From: Phoebastria nigripes
Taxonomy: Eukaryota > Chordata > Aves > Procellariiformes > Diomedeidae
Direction of reading: 5' to 3'
NCBI GenBank assembly: GCA_035582835.1
Contig: JAYKAV010003133.1
Coordinates: forward strand, 184,707-248,706
Length of the DNA stretch: 64,000 nucleotides
Part shown: piece after piece, positions 1 through 12,724 of the stretch
How positions within the stretch are numbered: the stretch's first letter is position 1
Layout: every line of letters begins with the position of its first letter
Program-made: the position numbers and the translations under genes
The notes under the pieces: model-generated
What the model was told of the DNA's origin: nothing
What the model saw: only the letters and a program-made list of their open reading frames with translations
The model's database searches: none

Positions 1-9
1 AAGAGATAA

Positions 10-1745
10 AAAAAATGTTTTTACAAATATATTAATGACAAAAAGAGAGCCAAAGAGAACCTCCATCCTTTATTGGATGCGGGGGGGAACGTTGCCACCA
101 AGGATGAGGAGAAGGCTGAGGTACTNAATGCCTTCTTTGCCTCAGTCTTTAATAGTCAGACCAGCCACCCTCAGGGTATTCAGCCCCCTGAGCTGGAAGA
201 CGGGGGCGGCGAGCAGGATAAACCCCCCATAATCCAAGAGGAAGCAGTGAACGACCCGCTACGCCACCTGGACACTCACAAGTCTATGGGGCCGGATGGG
301 ATCCACCCGAGAGTGNNGAGGGAGCTGGCAGAGGACCTTGCCAAGCCACTCTCCATCATTTATCAGCAGTCCTGGTTAACGGGGGAGGTCCCAGATGACC
401 GGAGGCTTGCCAATATGACGCCCATCTACAAGAAGGGCTGGAAGGAGAACCCGGGGAACTACAGGCCTGTCAGCCTGACCTCAGTGCCAGGGAAGATTAT
501 GGAGCGGTTCATCTTGAGAGCACTCAGAAGGCATGTGCGGGACAACCAGGGGATCAGGCCCAGCCAGCACGGGTTCATGAAAGGCAGGTCCTGCTTGACC
601 AACCTGATCTCCTTCTATGACCAGGCGACCCGCCTAGTGGATGAGGGAAAGGCTGTGGATGTGGTCTACCTGGACTTCAGTAAAGCCTTTGACACTGTCT
701 CCCACAGCATTCTCCTAGAGAAGCTGGCGGCTCACGGCTTATACAGGTGCACTCTTCGCTGGGTAAAAAACTGGCTGGACGGCTGGGCCCAGAGAGTTGT
801 GGTGAACAGAGTGAAATCCACTTGGTGGCCAGTCACGAGTGGTGTCCCCCAGGGCTCCGTTTTGGGGCTGGTCTTGTTCAATACCTTTATCAACGATCTG
901 GATGAGGGGATTGAGTGCTCCCTCAGTAAGTTTGCAGACGACACCAAGCTGGGCAGGAGTGTTGATCTGCTTGAGGGTAGGAAGGCTCTACAGAGGGACC
1001 TGGACAGGCTGGATCGATGGGCCAAGGCCAACTGTATGAGATTCAACAAGGCCAAGTGCCGGGTCCTGCACTTTAGCCACAACAACCCCATGCAACGCTG
1101 CAAGCTTGGGGAAGAGTGGCTGGAAAGCTGCCTGTCGGAAAAGGACCTGGGGGTGTTGGTCGACAGCTGGCTGAACATGAGCCAGCAGTGTGCCCAGGTG
1201 GCCAAGAAGGCCAACGGCATCCTGGTCTGTATCAGAAATAGTGTGGCCAGCAGGAGTAGGGAAGTGATTGTGCCCCTGTACTTGGCACTGGTGAGGCCGC
1301 ACCTTGAATACTGTGTTCGGTTTTGGGCCCCTCACTACAAGAAAGACATTGAGGTGCTGGAGCATGTCCAGAGGAGGGCAACAAAAATGGTGAAGGGTCT
1401 GGAGAGCAAGTCTTACAAGGAGCGGCTGAGGGAACTGGGACTGTTTAGTCTGGAGAAGAGGGGGCTGAGGGGAGACCTTATCGTGCTCTACAACTACCTG
1501 AAAGGAGGTTGCAGCGAGGTGGGTGTTGGTCTCTTCTGCCAAGCAACTAGCGATAGGACGAGAGGAAATGGCCTCAAGTTGGGCCAGGGGAGGTTTAGAT
1601 TGGACCTTAGGAAAAATCTTCTTTACTGAAAGAGTGGTTAAACATTGGAACAGGCTGCCTGTTCAACCACAGGGAAGTGGTGGAGTCACCATCCCTGGAA
1701 GTATTTAAAAGATGTGTAGATGAGGTGCTTAGTGACATGGTTTAG
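10..1745 (+). pseudogene. CR1 ORF2 reverse transcriptase, partial and frameshifted near its C-terminus
   Basis: Reverse transcriptase of a LINE, the enzyme that copies element RNA at a nicked target. One frame is open from base 10 to 1629; the first ATG is at 73 but is not the native start, because the homology continues upstream of it. Numbering from that ATG, the palm motifs are intact: DFSKAFD (motif A, residues 201-207), GVPQGS (motif B, 257-262) and FADD (motif C, 287-290), so the catalytic aspartates are present. Near 1615 one extra base throws the frame into a stop at 1627-1629. The correct frame resumes with the [12 protein letters not shown] segment and is broken again by about 10 extra bases near 1660-1670. 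The family stop is the TAG at 1743-1745. Ns at 125 and 316-317 leave unknown residues. Unlikely to make a working protein, although the RT core itself is uninterrupted. Confidence 0.93.
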
Positions 1746-1810
1746 TGGGCATGGTGGTGTTGGGTTGACGGTTGGACTTGATGATCTTAGAGGTCCTTTC
1801 CAACCTCAAT

Positions 1811-1837
1811 GATTCTATGATTCTACGATTCTATGAT
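1811..1837 (+). repeat. CR1 3'-terminal octamer repeat
   Basis: Three tandem GATTCTAT-type octamers (the middle one ends in C) followed by GAT. This short repeat is the recognition end used in CR1 target-primed reverse transcription and marks the 3' boundary of the element. The mirror-image form, with fewer units, ends the minus-strand CR1 at 55050. Confidence 0.93.
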
Positions 1838-2149
1838 AAATATGAAAGACAGTGGGTGTAGTGCATGCCTCTTTTTTTCATTTTTTAACACTTTGCCATC
1901 TAAAAATGGTGTGTTTTTCTAACCCCTTCATCCAGGTTCTCTAGTGAACAGTGATGGGCAGCTCCAACAGGTGACTAAATCCCTTGTATAACAAGCATTT
2001 AAGATAGATGGATTGAATCATTATTTAGAAGAATATCTTTCTCTCCAGCAGATATAAAGAGGACCCATGTGGTTTATCTAAACTTGAGGATATACCTTTC
2101 AGAAGACATAGCTGAAGCCTTTGCATCATGCCCTTCATATCTCTGTTCT

Positions 2150-2274
2150 TCAATGCCTTTGTTCCTCTGCCTTCTTTGTTCCCATCCCTGAAATTTACTG
2201 TACCATCCTCCCAAAAGCTGCACTTTCACTAAGATGTATGAAGTAGAATGGTATATTCCTTAAGTGTATCTCAG
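2150..2274. repeat. Diverged direct repeat, copy A
   Basis: Bases 2203-2274 align without gaps to 3177-3248 with 56 of 72 identical by hand count. Similarity extends leftwards with small gaps through a TTTGTTCC-containing stretch. I do not recognise the family. It is either an old local duplication or two copies of an unnamed interspersed repeat. Confidence 0.6.
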
Positions 2275-3135
2275 TTAATATTGTTATTGTAATATAACCT
2301 CTATTGTATCTTCTAGTTTTCTTGAATCTTTCACTTCTGTTCTTGAAACTTAAGATATGACTCCAGCATCACAGAAATTTCCAAATGCCACTTACAACGT
2401 GACTCTCACCCTTGCATGAGATCTTGATTCTCACCATCAGCTTTCCAAGGCAATATTCCCCTACTCTTCCCTACTGTTTTTCGTGGTTTGGGTCTGAAAA
2501 CTTTTGTTAAGACCCAGGCCTTTCATGCTATTTCTGCCTTACATCAATGATGTACATGGAATACAAACTCCAGGAAGTGCTACTTGATGAAAAGAGAATT
2601 AGTTTCAAATTAATTACGTGTGCAATGAAAATGGATGATTCTACTTCATGACTAAACACTGTAGATCCCCTTCATACTCTTGTGACTCCTCCTTAGACTA
2701 AACTTTGTAACAGTAAATGTTCATTGAGGTAAATGAAAGCTTTCAGGTGTTGGATGATGATTTCCACTGATCATTCAATAATCTTCCTGTTCAGATTATA
2801 ACAGGAAACTAAAATGTGTGTGTCAGAATATTCAACTGAAAAGAAAGCAGAGGATAGAAATAAGAAAGGAAAGGAAACTAACTATGCACCAGACTTCTTC
2901 CTAGTGCAGGAAAATTTAGGTAATTATGTTATTACTGTGGAGCAAGGTCTTGACTGAGTCTGAATGCAAAGGTTAGTGGCTAAGAAAGTTTTAAACCCTG
3001 CCCCTGCCCAAACCCTCAATATTTCCCTTCATCCACTTCTGAAGAAGGACGGTTGTGTCTTCTGCAGGGACACGGCTTATGGGCTCCCCTTGAGCAGCTC
3101 CAGGATTCTTGCTGTGCTGCTTATCACTGTGTTTT

Positions 3136-3248
3136 GATGCCATTGTTTCCTTACCTCCTTTGTTCCTGTCCCTTTTCCATCCTCTAAAAAGGTGCAACTC
3201 CACCAGGAAGTTTGAAGCAGATTGTTATGTTCCTTAAACGTATCTCAG
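3136..3248. repeat. Diverged direct repeat, copy B
   Basis: Partner of 2150-2274 in the same orientation, about 975 bp downstream. The best-conserved part ends in both copies with TTCCTTAA, then two variable bases, then GTATCTCAG. Beyond that point the two copies diverge. Confidence 0.6.
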
Positions 3249-3849
3249 ATTCCTTAACACATTTCAAAGAAGTTATCAATGATACAAATATAAATTGTAT
3301 TAAACTAAATGTATTTGCTAAGTGTGCAGAAAAGAAATTGGGTATAGACACTCAGCAGCTGAAGGTAAATAGCTGGGGTTGATTGACTAAAGGATCTCAA
3401 GTATGGTGACTTCCCTTTGTTTCAGGGGCAAGACCCAGATTTTCTAAACTAGGACCTGCAAAGCTAAACTTGCTGCTTGATTTGACCTTCCTCAGTTCTA
3501 TCTAACAGGTGAAAAAGGGTGGATGCAAGTTCTTGCAGGCTAAGTGAGAAAATTAACTTAGTTTTGCCACTCACAGGTAAGTTCTTCAAATTGCAGACCA
3601 CTATAAATTAATGTGATCATTTTAGAACATGTAGTTTTGGGGTTTTTTGGGAGAAGCACCTCTTCTGAATTCTACCTGAGCATAGGTAGGAATAGAAACT
3701 GAGCCACCAAGCACTGGAGAATCCTGGACATGGTAGGCTCATTGCTCAGAGGGCAGGAAACTTTCACAGTCAAACAGTGAGACACTTTGGGTGAGATTCT
3801 TTGGCTTAAACATAGGTTCTTCTTGTCAATTTCTGTCCCCTAAAGCATC

Positions 3850-4178
3850 TCAGCTGTCTGCCAGCTGCTGTTCCAGAAGACTTAAGGTGGATAACAGATC
3901 CTTTATTATACCTGTTGTCTTTGTGCACACATCTTGGATATCACAGGGTATATAAGATGACATAATAAACCTCTTCTGACACAAGCCTAGCAAATATAGC
4001 TCATCTTGCAGTAAGGAGAGCAGTTGATTTGGATGACAGTTTTGGTCATGGCTGTTTTCTTTACTGACAGACATGATATTCCAATAAGGCTTTACAAGGC
4101 GTAACCTTGTTTCAAGATGGCTTGTTTCTTTCTGATATCCGCCTCCCTGGTTCTGCTCCTGAAATGCACATACAAATT
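3850..4178 (-). other. Candidate terminal coding exon of an unrecognised gene
   Basis: On the minus strand a pyrimidine-rich acceptor (CTCATTTTTGCAG) precedes 4178. The frame stays open for 329 bases to a TGA at 3850-3852, with incoming intron phase 1. The predicted peptide has a helical, leucine-rich C-terminal half, including LLSLLQDELYLLGLCQKRF and ending in LLEQQLADS. I do not recognise the family, no clear AATAAA was noticed just downstream, and open runs of this length occur by chance in a window this size. It may be a pseudo-exon. Confidence 0.2.
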
Positions 4179-7100
4179 CTGCAAAAATGAGACATTCACG
4201 TAAAACACAACACACACAATTAATCACTTCCACCGTTTTCTACCAGTTAGTTCTTCTCACAAAAACACCACCTGTAGAAATGACTTTCCATGACCTTTCT
4301 GAATAAGCCAGGAAACCAGCTTGATGCTTTCTCAGCATTTAGCTAAAATTTTTGCTGGCTGCAACTGAACATTTTCCAATTCTGTCCATAACTAAATAAA
4401 ATTACCACTGCACTTGCAGCAGTTTTTGCCTCAGGAAGAGCTCTGAAATACCACAGTAATGGCAGCTGCCTCATATAACTAACTGGCAAGGTTTTAAGCA
4501 AGGGCATGACTATTCTGTTTTCAGAAGTTATGCCTGTTAATATGGACCTTGCTGACAATATTCTTTACTTTAAGTGTTCTTACTGCCGACATGCTGTATG
4601 GACCAGAGTGAAAATTATCACTATTTTTAATAAACAAACTAGCAGCAGGGAAATATCCTTACCATATAGGAAAATATCTGTTGACTGGCAGAAAGTATCA
4701 GTCCTAACGCCACTTTTGCTTGCCAGCAATCATTCTGGCTTCTTTTCCAGTTTCCTCTCTAGCCTCAAGTGCAAACTGAACTTTGAAAAGAGCAAAACGC
4801 TAGATAAACTGAGGAAGATTGACCAGGACTCCCTGAGCTCTGTGAAACAACTTTCATGCAGCCATCTGAGACACAGCTTCTATCTTACATCACTTCTGAG
4901 TCATCTCGGGAGGGAAGGCACAGATTTCCTCCTCCCCACCCCAGTAAAGCTCAGGGTGACTTTGTCCTGTGAACTGTTATTACAATTTTAATCTCCAGGT
5001 CAGATGCTCAAAACCTACAGAAAAACAGTAACATGTACATTGCTTAGAACTGATAAGGAAATTAAAGTGTAGTCAGGTGGAGTTTTAGGAATTGAAAGGG
5101 AATCTTTGCTGTTGCACTCTTTCTTTACAAATAATTGCATAAAATAATGATGAAAAATGCATGAGATGTGTCAAGGAGTTTCTCACCACCCACTGCACTA
5201 GTTCATTTAAAATGTTTCCCATCACTTGGGAAGAGCTGAAATTGCAGCAGTGGCTATTAATAGTTCCAAAGGGGATCTAAAGTAATTTGTCACTGGCAGG
5301 TGTTTGAAGTCCATAGCAACTTTTTTTCCCCTTCTATGCTTTCTTTGAGTAAATGAGATGAAATAGCACTTGTCATCCTCCATTTCAAGAACTGAAGAAC
5401 TGCCACTCATCTAAGGGTAGGAGACACAGGAGATATTTATGCACAATAAAGCAGTATAGAATGCTAAGATCTCAGTAAAATTCTTCTAAAAGCACAGTAG
5501 AAAAATGCATTGTGCTACTTTTGAAAGCATCTGCTCACTGAATCACACAGCACCTGGGCTCCCAGTAGTGTAATATTTTTATCTGTTTTTTGAATAAAAC
5601 CCCTCATATTATAACATTGCCATAATATCCATAATAAGTAGCTTCGTGTCAAGAAAAGGCTAACTGGTTATTCAAGAGTAAAGTACAGAACATATTTAGC
5701 AGTTGGGTGTAAATCAGAACATAGGGGGATAGATTGATAGGAATTATAATGGCAATTGATATGAAGAGTCAAACTGAGCAGCAGAACTAGGAAGTCTGTC
5801 ATCTTCTGCTAGCTATTTTGACCAGATTCTATGTATTTTCCTGCTGTGTTATCCATAAGCCATAATATTCATAACCATTATGTGCTATCAAAACAAGTCT
5901 TAGTATTAGAGTGAATTATTTCCTTCTGTAATATTTTCATATTAAAAATGAGCTACCACCTGCAACAAACAAAATGTACCCGTCTCCTGCAAAAGGTATG
6001 CCGTCTTCTAAGTCCTACAAAGATTTAGCCATGTAATGTTGGTTGCTGTGGACTGAATAGACTTAAGCTCCTCAAGACTTAGTTCATGAATATTTGGGAG
6101 ATAACACTCTATTTATTACTTTAATACATTTTTTGTCTTGTTATAAGAGGCTTTTCACTATTCAGACTCATAATATGAAATAGTGATGCTTTGTTTCATT
6201 GAAACATTTTTTATTGCTCATTTAGAGTTATCAAATGACTATCAACATATTACATATTAATTTGTAACCATGAAACAACTTATAAATTGTATTTTATGTC
6301 TGCAATTTTATAAGGTAACATCTGAGATTCACTTGCAATAAAACTGGAGAAAGATTTCTGGCTCAAGAATTCAGAGTTTATGAAAGCTCTACTTCAGTTT
6401 ACAGGCATTTCATCTGCCTTTAAAGCTTCTTGGGTCAAGATATTGTTATTTATTTCTATTAATAAATGTCTTGCCCAACACAGACTGTTTTAGAGGGATA
6501 ACAAACTCTGGCACTGGGTTTGAACTATTATAACAATTCTATCCCCTAAAAGATTCTAGTTGCATGAATGTTATTATCTTTATTTTTTATTGCTATTGTT
6601 GCTGTTGTATTGTTTTGTTTTGTATTGTTGTTGCAGTCCAATCTTTTTTAAAATTTGCATTACTTTAAATTACCAATTAACCTAATGAGAGAGTGAGAGA
6701 GAATGTAAAAAAATTCTAAGGAAGAAATTAAGAAATGTTCTTTAATTACTAACACATGTTAGCAATGAAAAATAGCCTTTTTCAGTGATGGTTTAGGTCA
6801 GCAAGCCTGAGGGGAAGGAACATTGTAACCATACAAAGCACAAATGACACTACTGCAAATTTAGAAAGAGGACAATTTTTTTCTTGCCTGGAAATCAGTT
6901 GGAGGCACTAGGTCAGCTATTTGCATATAACCATGGATCCTATCATGGAGATGCATCTATAGGTTTTAGAGTTAAAGATGAGAAGTCTAAGTTAATCAAT
7001 ATAGTTTAGTAATGCAGTTGCATTTCTCTATTTTATGTTTGGTACTGGCAGACAAAAAACTAAAGCAAATAAATCTTCATACTACAGCTTGTCAGAAACA

Positions 7101-10100
7101 TCTTGATAGTAAATTGTGGCCTGTCAATGAATGTGTCTACTTCCCTGATACATTCCTTCTGAAGAAGAAACGAGAAGAAGGAAAAAAGTTCTGATACTTT
7201 CAAAACACTCTATTTTCACATTTTCATAATAAAATATCTTGGGTTTCTTTGTTTCGTTGTTTCGGTGGATCCAAAACATCTTTAAAATATTTTTGACAAA
7301 GAGTTTTTTTATTTTAGATTTCGTACAAAACAAACATTAGATTTCATACAAAATGAACATGACCTGAAACCCAAAAGCCTTTTCAAAATGCAATTTTTTG
7401 TTCTTGGTGTTATCTATATACAACATGACAGATGTACATAATGTTTAATATATACCAAAATGGTCCTGTCGCAATATGGTATACTAAAGCCTCAGCCCTG
7501 CTCTGCTCGGAGTTAGTGGAATCAGACGGTGTTCTAGTATAGTCATGGCAAGGTTACAGTAAAATAAAAGGGATATATTAATTTTTTTTTTTTTTCCTAA
7601 ATTGATGGGATTTTGAGGTGGGACTACTGTACTTCCAGTTATGTTTTGTTTGTGAGGGATTTCAGGCAGGTTTCTCTGCTTAAAGAGAGTCTCTACTTAA
7701 GTAGACTTGAATGTTACTAAGCAGGTATTTATAATTCAGTACCTGTATGCGTACGTTGCTAAACTGAGGCCAGAGTGTCTCTTGTAATGAAAAGAAAGCC
7801 GTAGTCCAAGCCCAGTCACGGGCTTCCCTGCTTGCTGACAGGAGAGGCAATTCAACACTTCATGAATTTAATTCCTGACAAGATTTAAAGGAATTCTGAT
7901 CTTTTCCTATCCGAGTATACTTAGTTCCCTTTAGCCAAGTCATTGGAAATTGGCGTTACTCATTTGTAAAGAGCTGTTCATCTTCTGCAGCCAGGATGTG
8001 GCTGGTTTCAGACTTCTCTTTGTATCTCCCCTTTCAGACTTTCCTTTGTTTGAGACCACCGATTATATGCACACTTCAGCTACCAGGTTTCTAATGACCA
8101 CCCCGTGACAAGGAAAGTTAAACTTTCTGGTGAAACTGGAGTGCTTTTAAGAAATTTATATTTTGGCTTAAACAGTTCTGATTCTATTATCAGAAGCTTT
8201 AACCTGCTGTCTTCCCAGGTTCTTCCTGAAGCATGAGGTGATTTACACTTATATTCCTCATGTTCATGCCTGTAAATGCATTAATATCTCTTTGTTTAGT
8301 CTAACGTTGTACGTTTTACCATCACATCCAGAATGACTGTCAGATAAAGACACTGACTGTCTTTAGACCACAGACATCACTTACTGGTTACACAATTTAA
8401 ATATCTTTCATTTCTGAAACTTTACACTTGATGATCTTCACCAGATCCTGCATGGAAATTTGTTATATACTTTTTCTGGTATTTGTTTTTTTAATGAAAT
8501 TTTATTTTCCTAGACATAAAGAACTGAACTGTGATTTGTGTTACTATGGTACTCCAAGCATTTATGATCTCAAGAGATTGGTTTAACAAAAACAGAGAGC
8601 TGAGGAGTTTTGATTCATGGTATAGTGCATATAATAGATGCTAAGGAGCTTTCAAGGTTTCAGAAAGAAAAAAAATATTATTTAAAACACCATTGCTGTT
8701 CCTTGCCTGTCCCATCAGAAGAGTGTATGAATAGACTGATGGGAAATAAGACTGGGAGGAAAACCTCAGTTCTAGTGTCTCTTTCCCTTGCCCTGGCTGC
8801 AGAATGTGGATAGATATCCTTTGTCTTTCCTCTGCACTGGTTTGGCAAATGGGGAAAAGAAACACCTGAACATCTCTTCTCTCTCTTCCATGTCAGGTAC
8901 AGAACAGCTAATCTGGAGCAGTTGCTGCATGGCTGTCACTGCCTTAATTTCTAGAATCAGGAAAAAAGAAAAAGAAAAAAAAAAAGGTTTGGAGGTTTTA
9001 CATTCTCTGCCTCTGATCAACCTGCCAAGCATATTCAGGTAAATAAGAAATAGAGAAGAATTTTCATTTCTGAAAGGAAGTAATTCTTTTATGATAGTCT
9101 ATTGCTTAGAGGGAAGAACAGGCTCTTCTCTTATAGGAATATAAATAAGAGGCCCAGGAGACAAAGCCTTCCAAAAACCTGCTGCAGGTAAGAGAAGTTA
9201 CTATTTCTTTGCCTGCTGAAGTATCCTCTATAGTGTCCTTGTTCCTCCTTGAGAAGGTGGCTAAGTGCATTCAAAATTAGGCTGAATGTGAAAGGTTAGT
9301 CTATATGAGTTTAGGTTACAGGTTCCCAATTGAAACCAGTTTCATCTATGTTTCAGTCTATTTTGTGGCCTGAAAAAAAATTTTTACCTATGGAATATTT
9401 TATCTATGGAAAACTTAAGAAAAAATAAAGTTTCACATATAATTTCTTAAATTTAGATTTGCCACTTAAACAGTACTCTAAAGTTTATCAATAGAAAGTT
9501 GTTCGAAAAGTTCTGAAGTTGAGTAATAAATAATTTAATTTATCACTCTTATTTAGCAACTTTTCCTCAATAAGGTATTTAGGCTCCAAATCTCGTTAAA
9601 AATTCAGACATTAAAAATAATAATATAGCAATTCAGATTCTAGGATGATAATGCAATGAATATGTATTTTAAACAGGTGAATCTTGTTAACTCAGAAAAA
9701 ACTCTTCATTTTCTTCTTGTTCGTATCAGATTTTGCCAGCAGTGCAGTTATTATATAGCTTGCTATTGCTTAGCATCTTTTCACTTTAAAAATACATATC
9801 TTTTTTTTTTATTCTGAGAAGTCTTTGAGCATTGACCGAATGAAAAGAGTAAAAATGTAGAATTTATATGACCAGATTGTAATGAATTAAATAATCTGTT
9901 AGTTGGACAGAGGATATACAGGTGTGCTAGGACTCCTCTGAGATGTTTTATGTAAAAGAGAATTTATGTGCCAGGCTGAGTTTTCAGAAGTTTGGATTAA
10001 TGTATTGCTGCTTGCAGCACCTTTTGGCACCTTCCTTTGAATGTGGAAAAACTTGCACCATATGGTGGGACTACTGAAGAATGCCTAAAGGAACTATCTC

Positions 10101-12239
10101 TGCTGCTGAGATTGATCCTGCTATAATTGACATCATCCATTGCCCACTCAGAGGTAACAAGGGAGAGAGGAAAAAGCCTGTGGAGGAGACTTTCCCTTTC
10201 TGTCCACAAGTACATTTGCCTCCTAACCAAGATTTGAATAAAAATGAAATGTGAAGCAACATTTGATAAATAAATGCATGGAAGATTAACTTTTTTCCTC
10301 TGCTTTCCCTCTACCTCTTTTAATGACTCTATTGTCGCTATTATTCTGCTGAACACTTTGCCATTCTGCAGATCCCCCCTAAATAAGAAATTAGAAGATT
10401 TTAGAAGACTGTTCCTGGATTGAACCATTTCCTGCTTCACCTGCTTACTCATCCTCTTTCATTGTAAGTTATCTCCCTACACACACACACATGCTCACTA
10501 CCCCCTGCCTAAGCTCGATAATGTTATCATTAGCAGGGAGGGGAACAAGATGGGGAAAACTGAGTAATTACCATCCTTTATTAAATTATGCAGCATTAAT
10601 TAGTTGACTGGGTAGCTCAGGGACTGCGTCTGCTCATATCGGAACAGTGATTTTCAGTTCAGAAAGGCATCTGTTTCACAGATTTAGAGCAACAACAACA
10701 AAAATTAATAATATATGGATTATGTCACAAAAAGATAGGTGCTGCATTCATCTGTCTCCCTGCCACTTGCATGTCAGAAATAAAGAGCAGACATCACTGT
10801 GCCACAATCTCTGCAGGACCACAGAGGCCGAAATAAATTTTGTAATTTAGTTTGATAGCAAATGTAATATTTCTGATACATTTTAAGGGCAGGGGAGATT
10901 AATTTGCTTTCTAAAGACTGGTATTTTGTGATGGAGTAGTTTCGCTTTTTGTAATGTTCAAGTTTATTTTGCTTGCTGTAAGAGGAAAAGATGGCTTTGA
11001 CTGATCCTAGTATCAATTTGCAATCCATCAAAACACAGGCCATTTTTATTTCTGCTGGAAAGAAATTGAAGTATCCAGCTCCTTGTCCTAAGAAGCACTG
11101 AATTCTTATGTATGAAAAATACCACCATGAGTTTCCTTTTTGATCTTGTGGTTTATAGGCCTGGATCTACAATTAGAGCTTATTGGTTCAAATGTGGCGA
11201 AGACCTGGAAGTGAATCCTTTTGCTTTGGTTTCACAATGTCAATAATGCATGATGCAAACGTGATGCAACACTAGGCATTTGCAGCAGCTGAAAAAGTAA
11301 GCTGCTGCAGCATCACAAAACAGCTGGATTTTTTTCCTTCTAAAGTACCAGCATGGGAAAATGTCTATGAGTCTCAAGGGGATTCTTAAAATCAGATTTT
11401 TTTAAAATAAAAATATAAAAGGAAGATTTAAGTACTTTCAGCAATATTGTAATGCTTTTTCAGGTAAAGAAACACAATCTCGTCAACTGTTATTATGTGA
11501 TTTGCTGTTCATAAAAGCTATAATATATACTGTATATCTGTACATATGTATACTTATACCTACACAAATATATATAAACATATAGAACATATGCATATAC
11601 AGGTAGAACATACAACTATGTGTATATTGCAGAATACTGTAGTGGCAACGAATAAGGAATGGAGCCGAGTAACCAGAAGCAGAATGTACATCTTCCCCAC
11701 TGTTGACAGAGCAGAACATAGCACCTGCCTGTCAGTCACCAGCCTTTCCAGGAATGGCTCCTGCCCTCCAGACCCCAGAGCTGCCAAGGCTGTACAGTTA
11801 CCTAATGAAAACATATGTAAGTTTTCCTTATTTATTTGGCCCCTTTAAAAAGATAGCTTGTGAGCTTGCAGCTGCCAGAAATCAGTTTCCAGAAAGATAT
11901 TATAAAAAAAATGCAAGTGACTTTCACTTTACTTTCACTTCAGAATTTGGTTTTCTAATGTCAGTAGCAGGATGCACAGTGGGTAAAATATTGAATACAG
12001 TTTCCCCTCAAAACAGCTGGGTGGGGAAATGGCTCTAGCAACTGAGAAAGTAAAACATGCTTTGCTCTGAAAGGTTTGTTCTTGTAGACAATTTAAAATT
12101 ATCCCACAAATTCCTTTCTTTCTATAAATTTTGAACCTGTTAGATTAACAAGCTGCTTTGATGCTTTCTCACCCTCCTCGCTGCCCATCCCCCGCCTCTG
12201 GAGAGAAATTTTAAATAAAGAATACAGCTTATAAGTAGG

Positions 12240-12530
12240 TGTTGTGGTTTAACCCTAGTCAGCAACTAAGCACCACACAGCCGCTCGCTCATTCCCCCCT
12301 GGTGGGATGGGGGAGAGAATCGGAAGAGTAAAAGTGAGAAAACTCGTGGGTTGAGATAAAGACAGTTTAATAGGTAAAGCAAAAGCCATGCACGCAAGCA
12401 AAGCAAAACAAGGAATTCATATAACGAAAACATCCCTGTATTATCCACACTGTTTTCAGCACAAATCCAAAACAGCCCCATACTAGCTACTACGAAGAAA
12501 ATTAACTCTATCCCAGCCAAAATCAGCACA
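12240..12530 (-). repeat. 3' LTR of the ERV, internally deleted
   Basis: Matches both ends of the roughly 597-bp LTR seen in full at 21549-22145, but is only 291 bp. It lacks about 300 bp between a GGAATTCAT motif near 12420 and the segment resembling 15353 onwards. The missing part includes the CRE-like and TATA-like promoter motifs. Outer bases are TG...CA. The junction shows a short AT overlap compatible with deletion through microhomology. Confidence 0.88.
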
Positions 12531-12671
12531 TTCTGTACCCCTTATTCTATACCATTTACGTCATGCTCAGGTCTCACACTTTCCAATACATCTCAATTAA
12601 TCACTACACCTTTCCTGTATTTTTATATATACACACAGATATCATTCCCTTAGTCTATGGACCACCCCTGT

Positions 12672-12724
12672 GAAATGTCTGTAAAATGTCCATAAATGTC
12701 CATAAATGTCCACAAAATGTCCAT
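12672..12724. repeat. Short tandem repeat with AAATGTCC core
   Basis: About five units of 10-12 bp sharing the core AAATGTC(C/T), with variable spacer bases, inside the ERV internal region close to the 3' LTR. Confidence 0.75.

Larger units (their letters stand above)
1..1837 (+). mobile_element. CR1 LINE retrotransposon, 3' part, running off the window start
   Basis: A CR1-clade non-LTR retrotransposon in sense orientation. It carries the reverse transcriptase and C-terminal part of ORF2, a short 3' UTR after 1745, and ends in three copies of an 8-bp unit (GATTCTAT or one-base variants), the usual avian CR1 terminus. The endonuclease domain is absent and the left end is at or before base 1, so the 5' extent is unknown. 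Its sequence closely resembles the second CR1 in this window (55050-55748, opposite strand), so both belong to the same or sister subfamilies. There is no poly(A) tail, as expected for CR1. Confidence 0.96.
1838..12234. other. Unique AT-rich sequence without a recognised gene
   Basis: Both strands were read. There is no recognisable protein family, tRNA or rRNA. The longer open stretches (for example 4506-4991 plus, 9997-10452 minus) lack similarity I can name and are no longer than chance allows. Contents noted: the diverged direct repeat at 2150-2274 and 3136-3248, a candidate terminal exon at 3850-4178, T/G-rich low-complexity sequence at about 6590-6645, A/G-rich sequence at about 8955-8985, a short (AC)n at about 10480-10492, and a TA/CA-rich tract at about 11520-11610. 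The 10515-10620 stretch is rich in TAAT-type motifs and reads like a conserved non-coding element, which cannot be shown without comparison to other genomes. Confidence 0.7.

Noticed and set aside
732..1220. Minus-strand frames inside the first CR1
   Set aside because: Shadow frames opposite a real RT frame.
4506..4991. 161-codon plus-strand open frame
   Set aside because: No recognisable domain, no good splice or promoter context, and open runs this long are expected by chance several times in 64 kb.
8772..9042. Overlapping open frames on both strands near 8.9 kb
   Set aside because: Short, with low-complexity A/G content; no splice or domain support.
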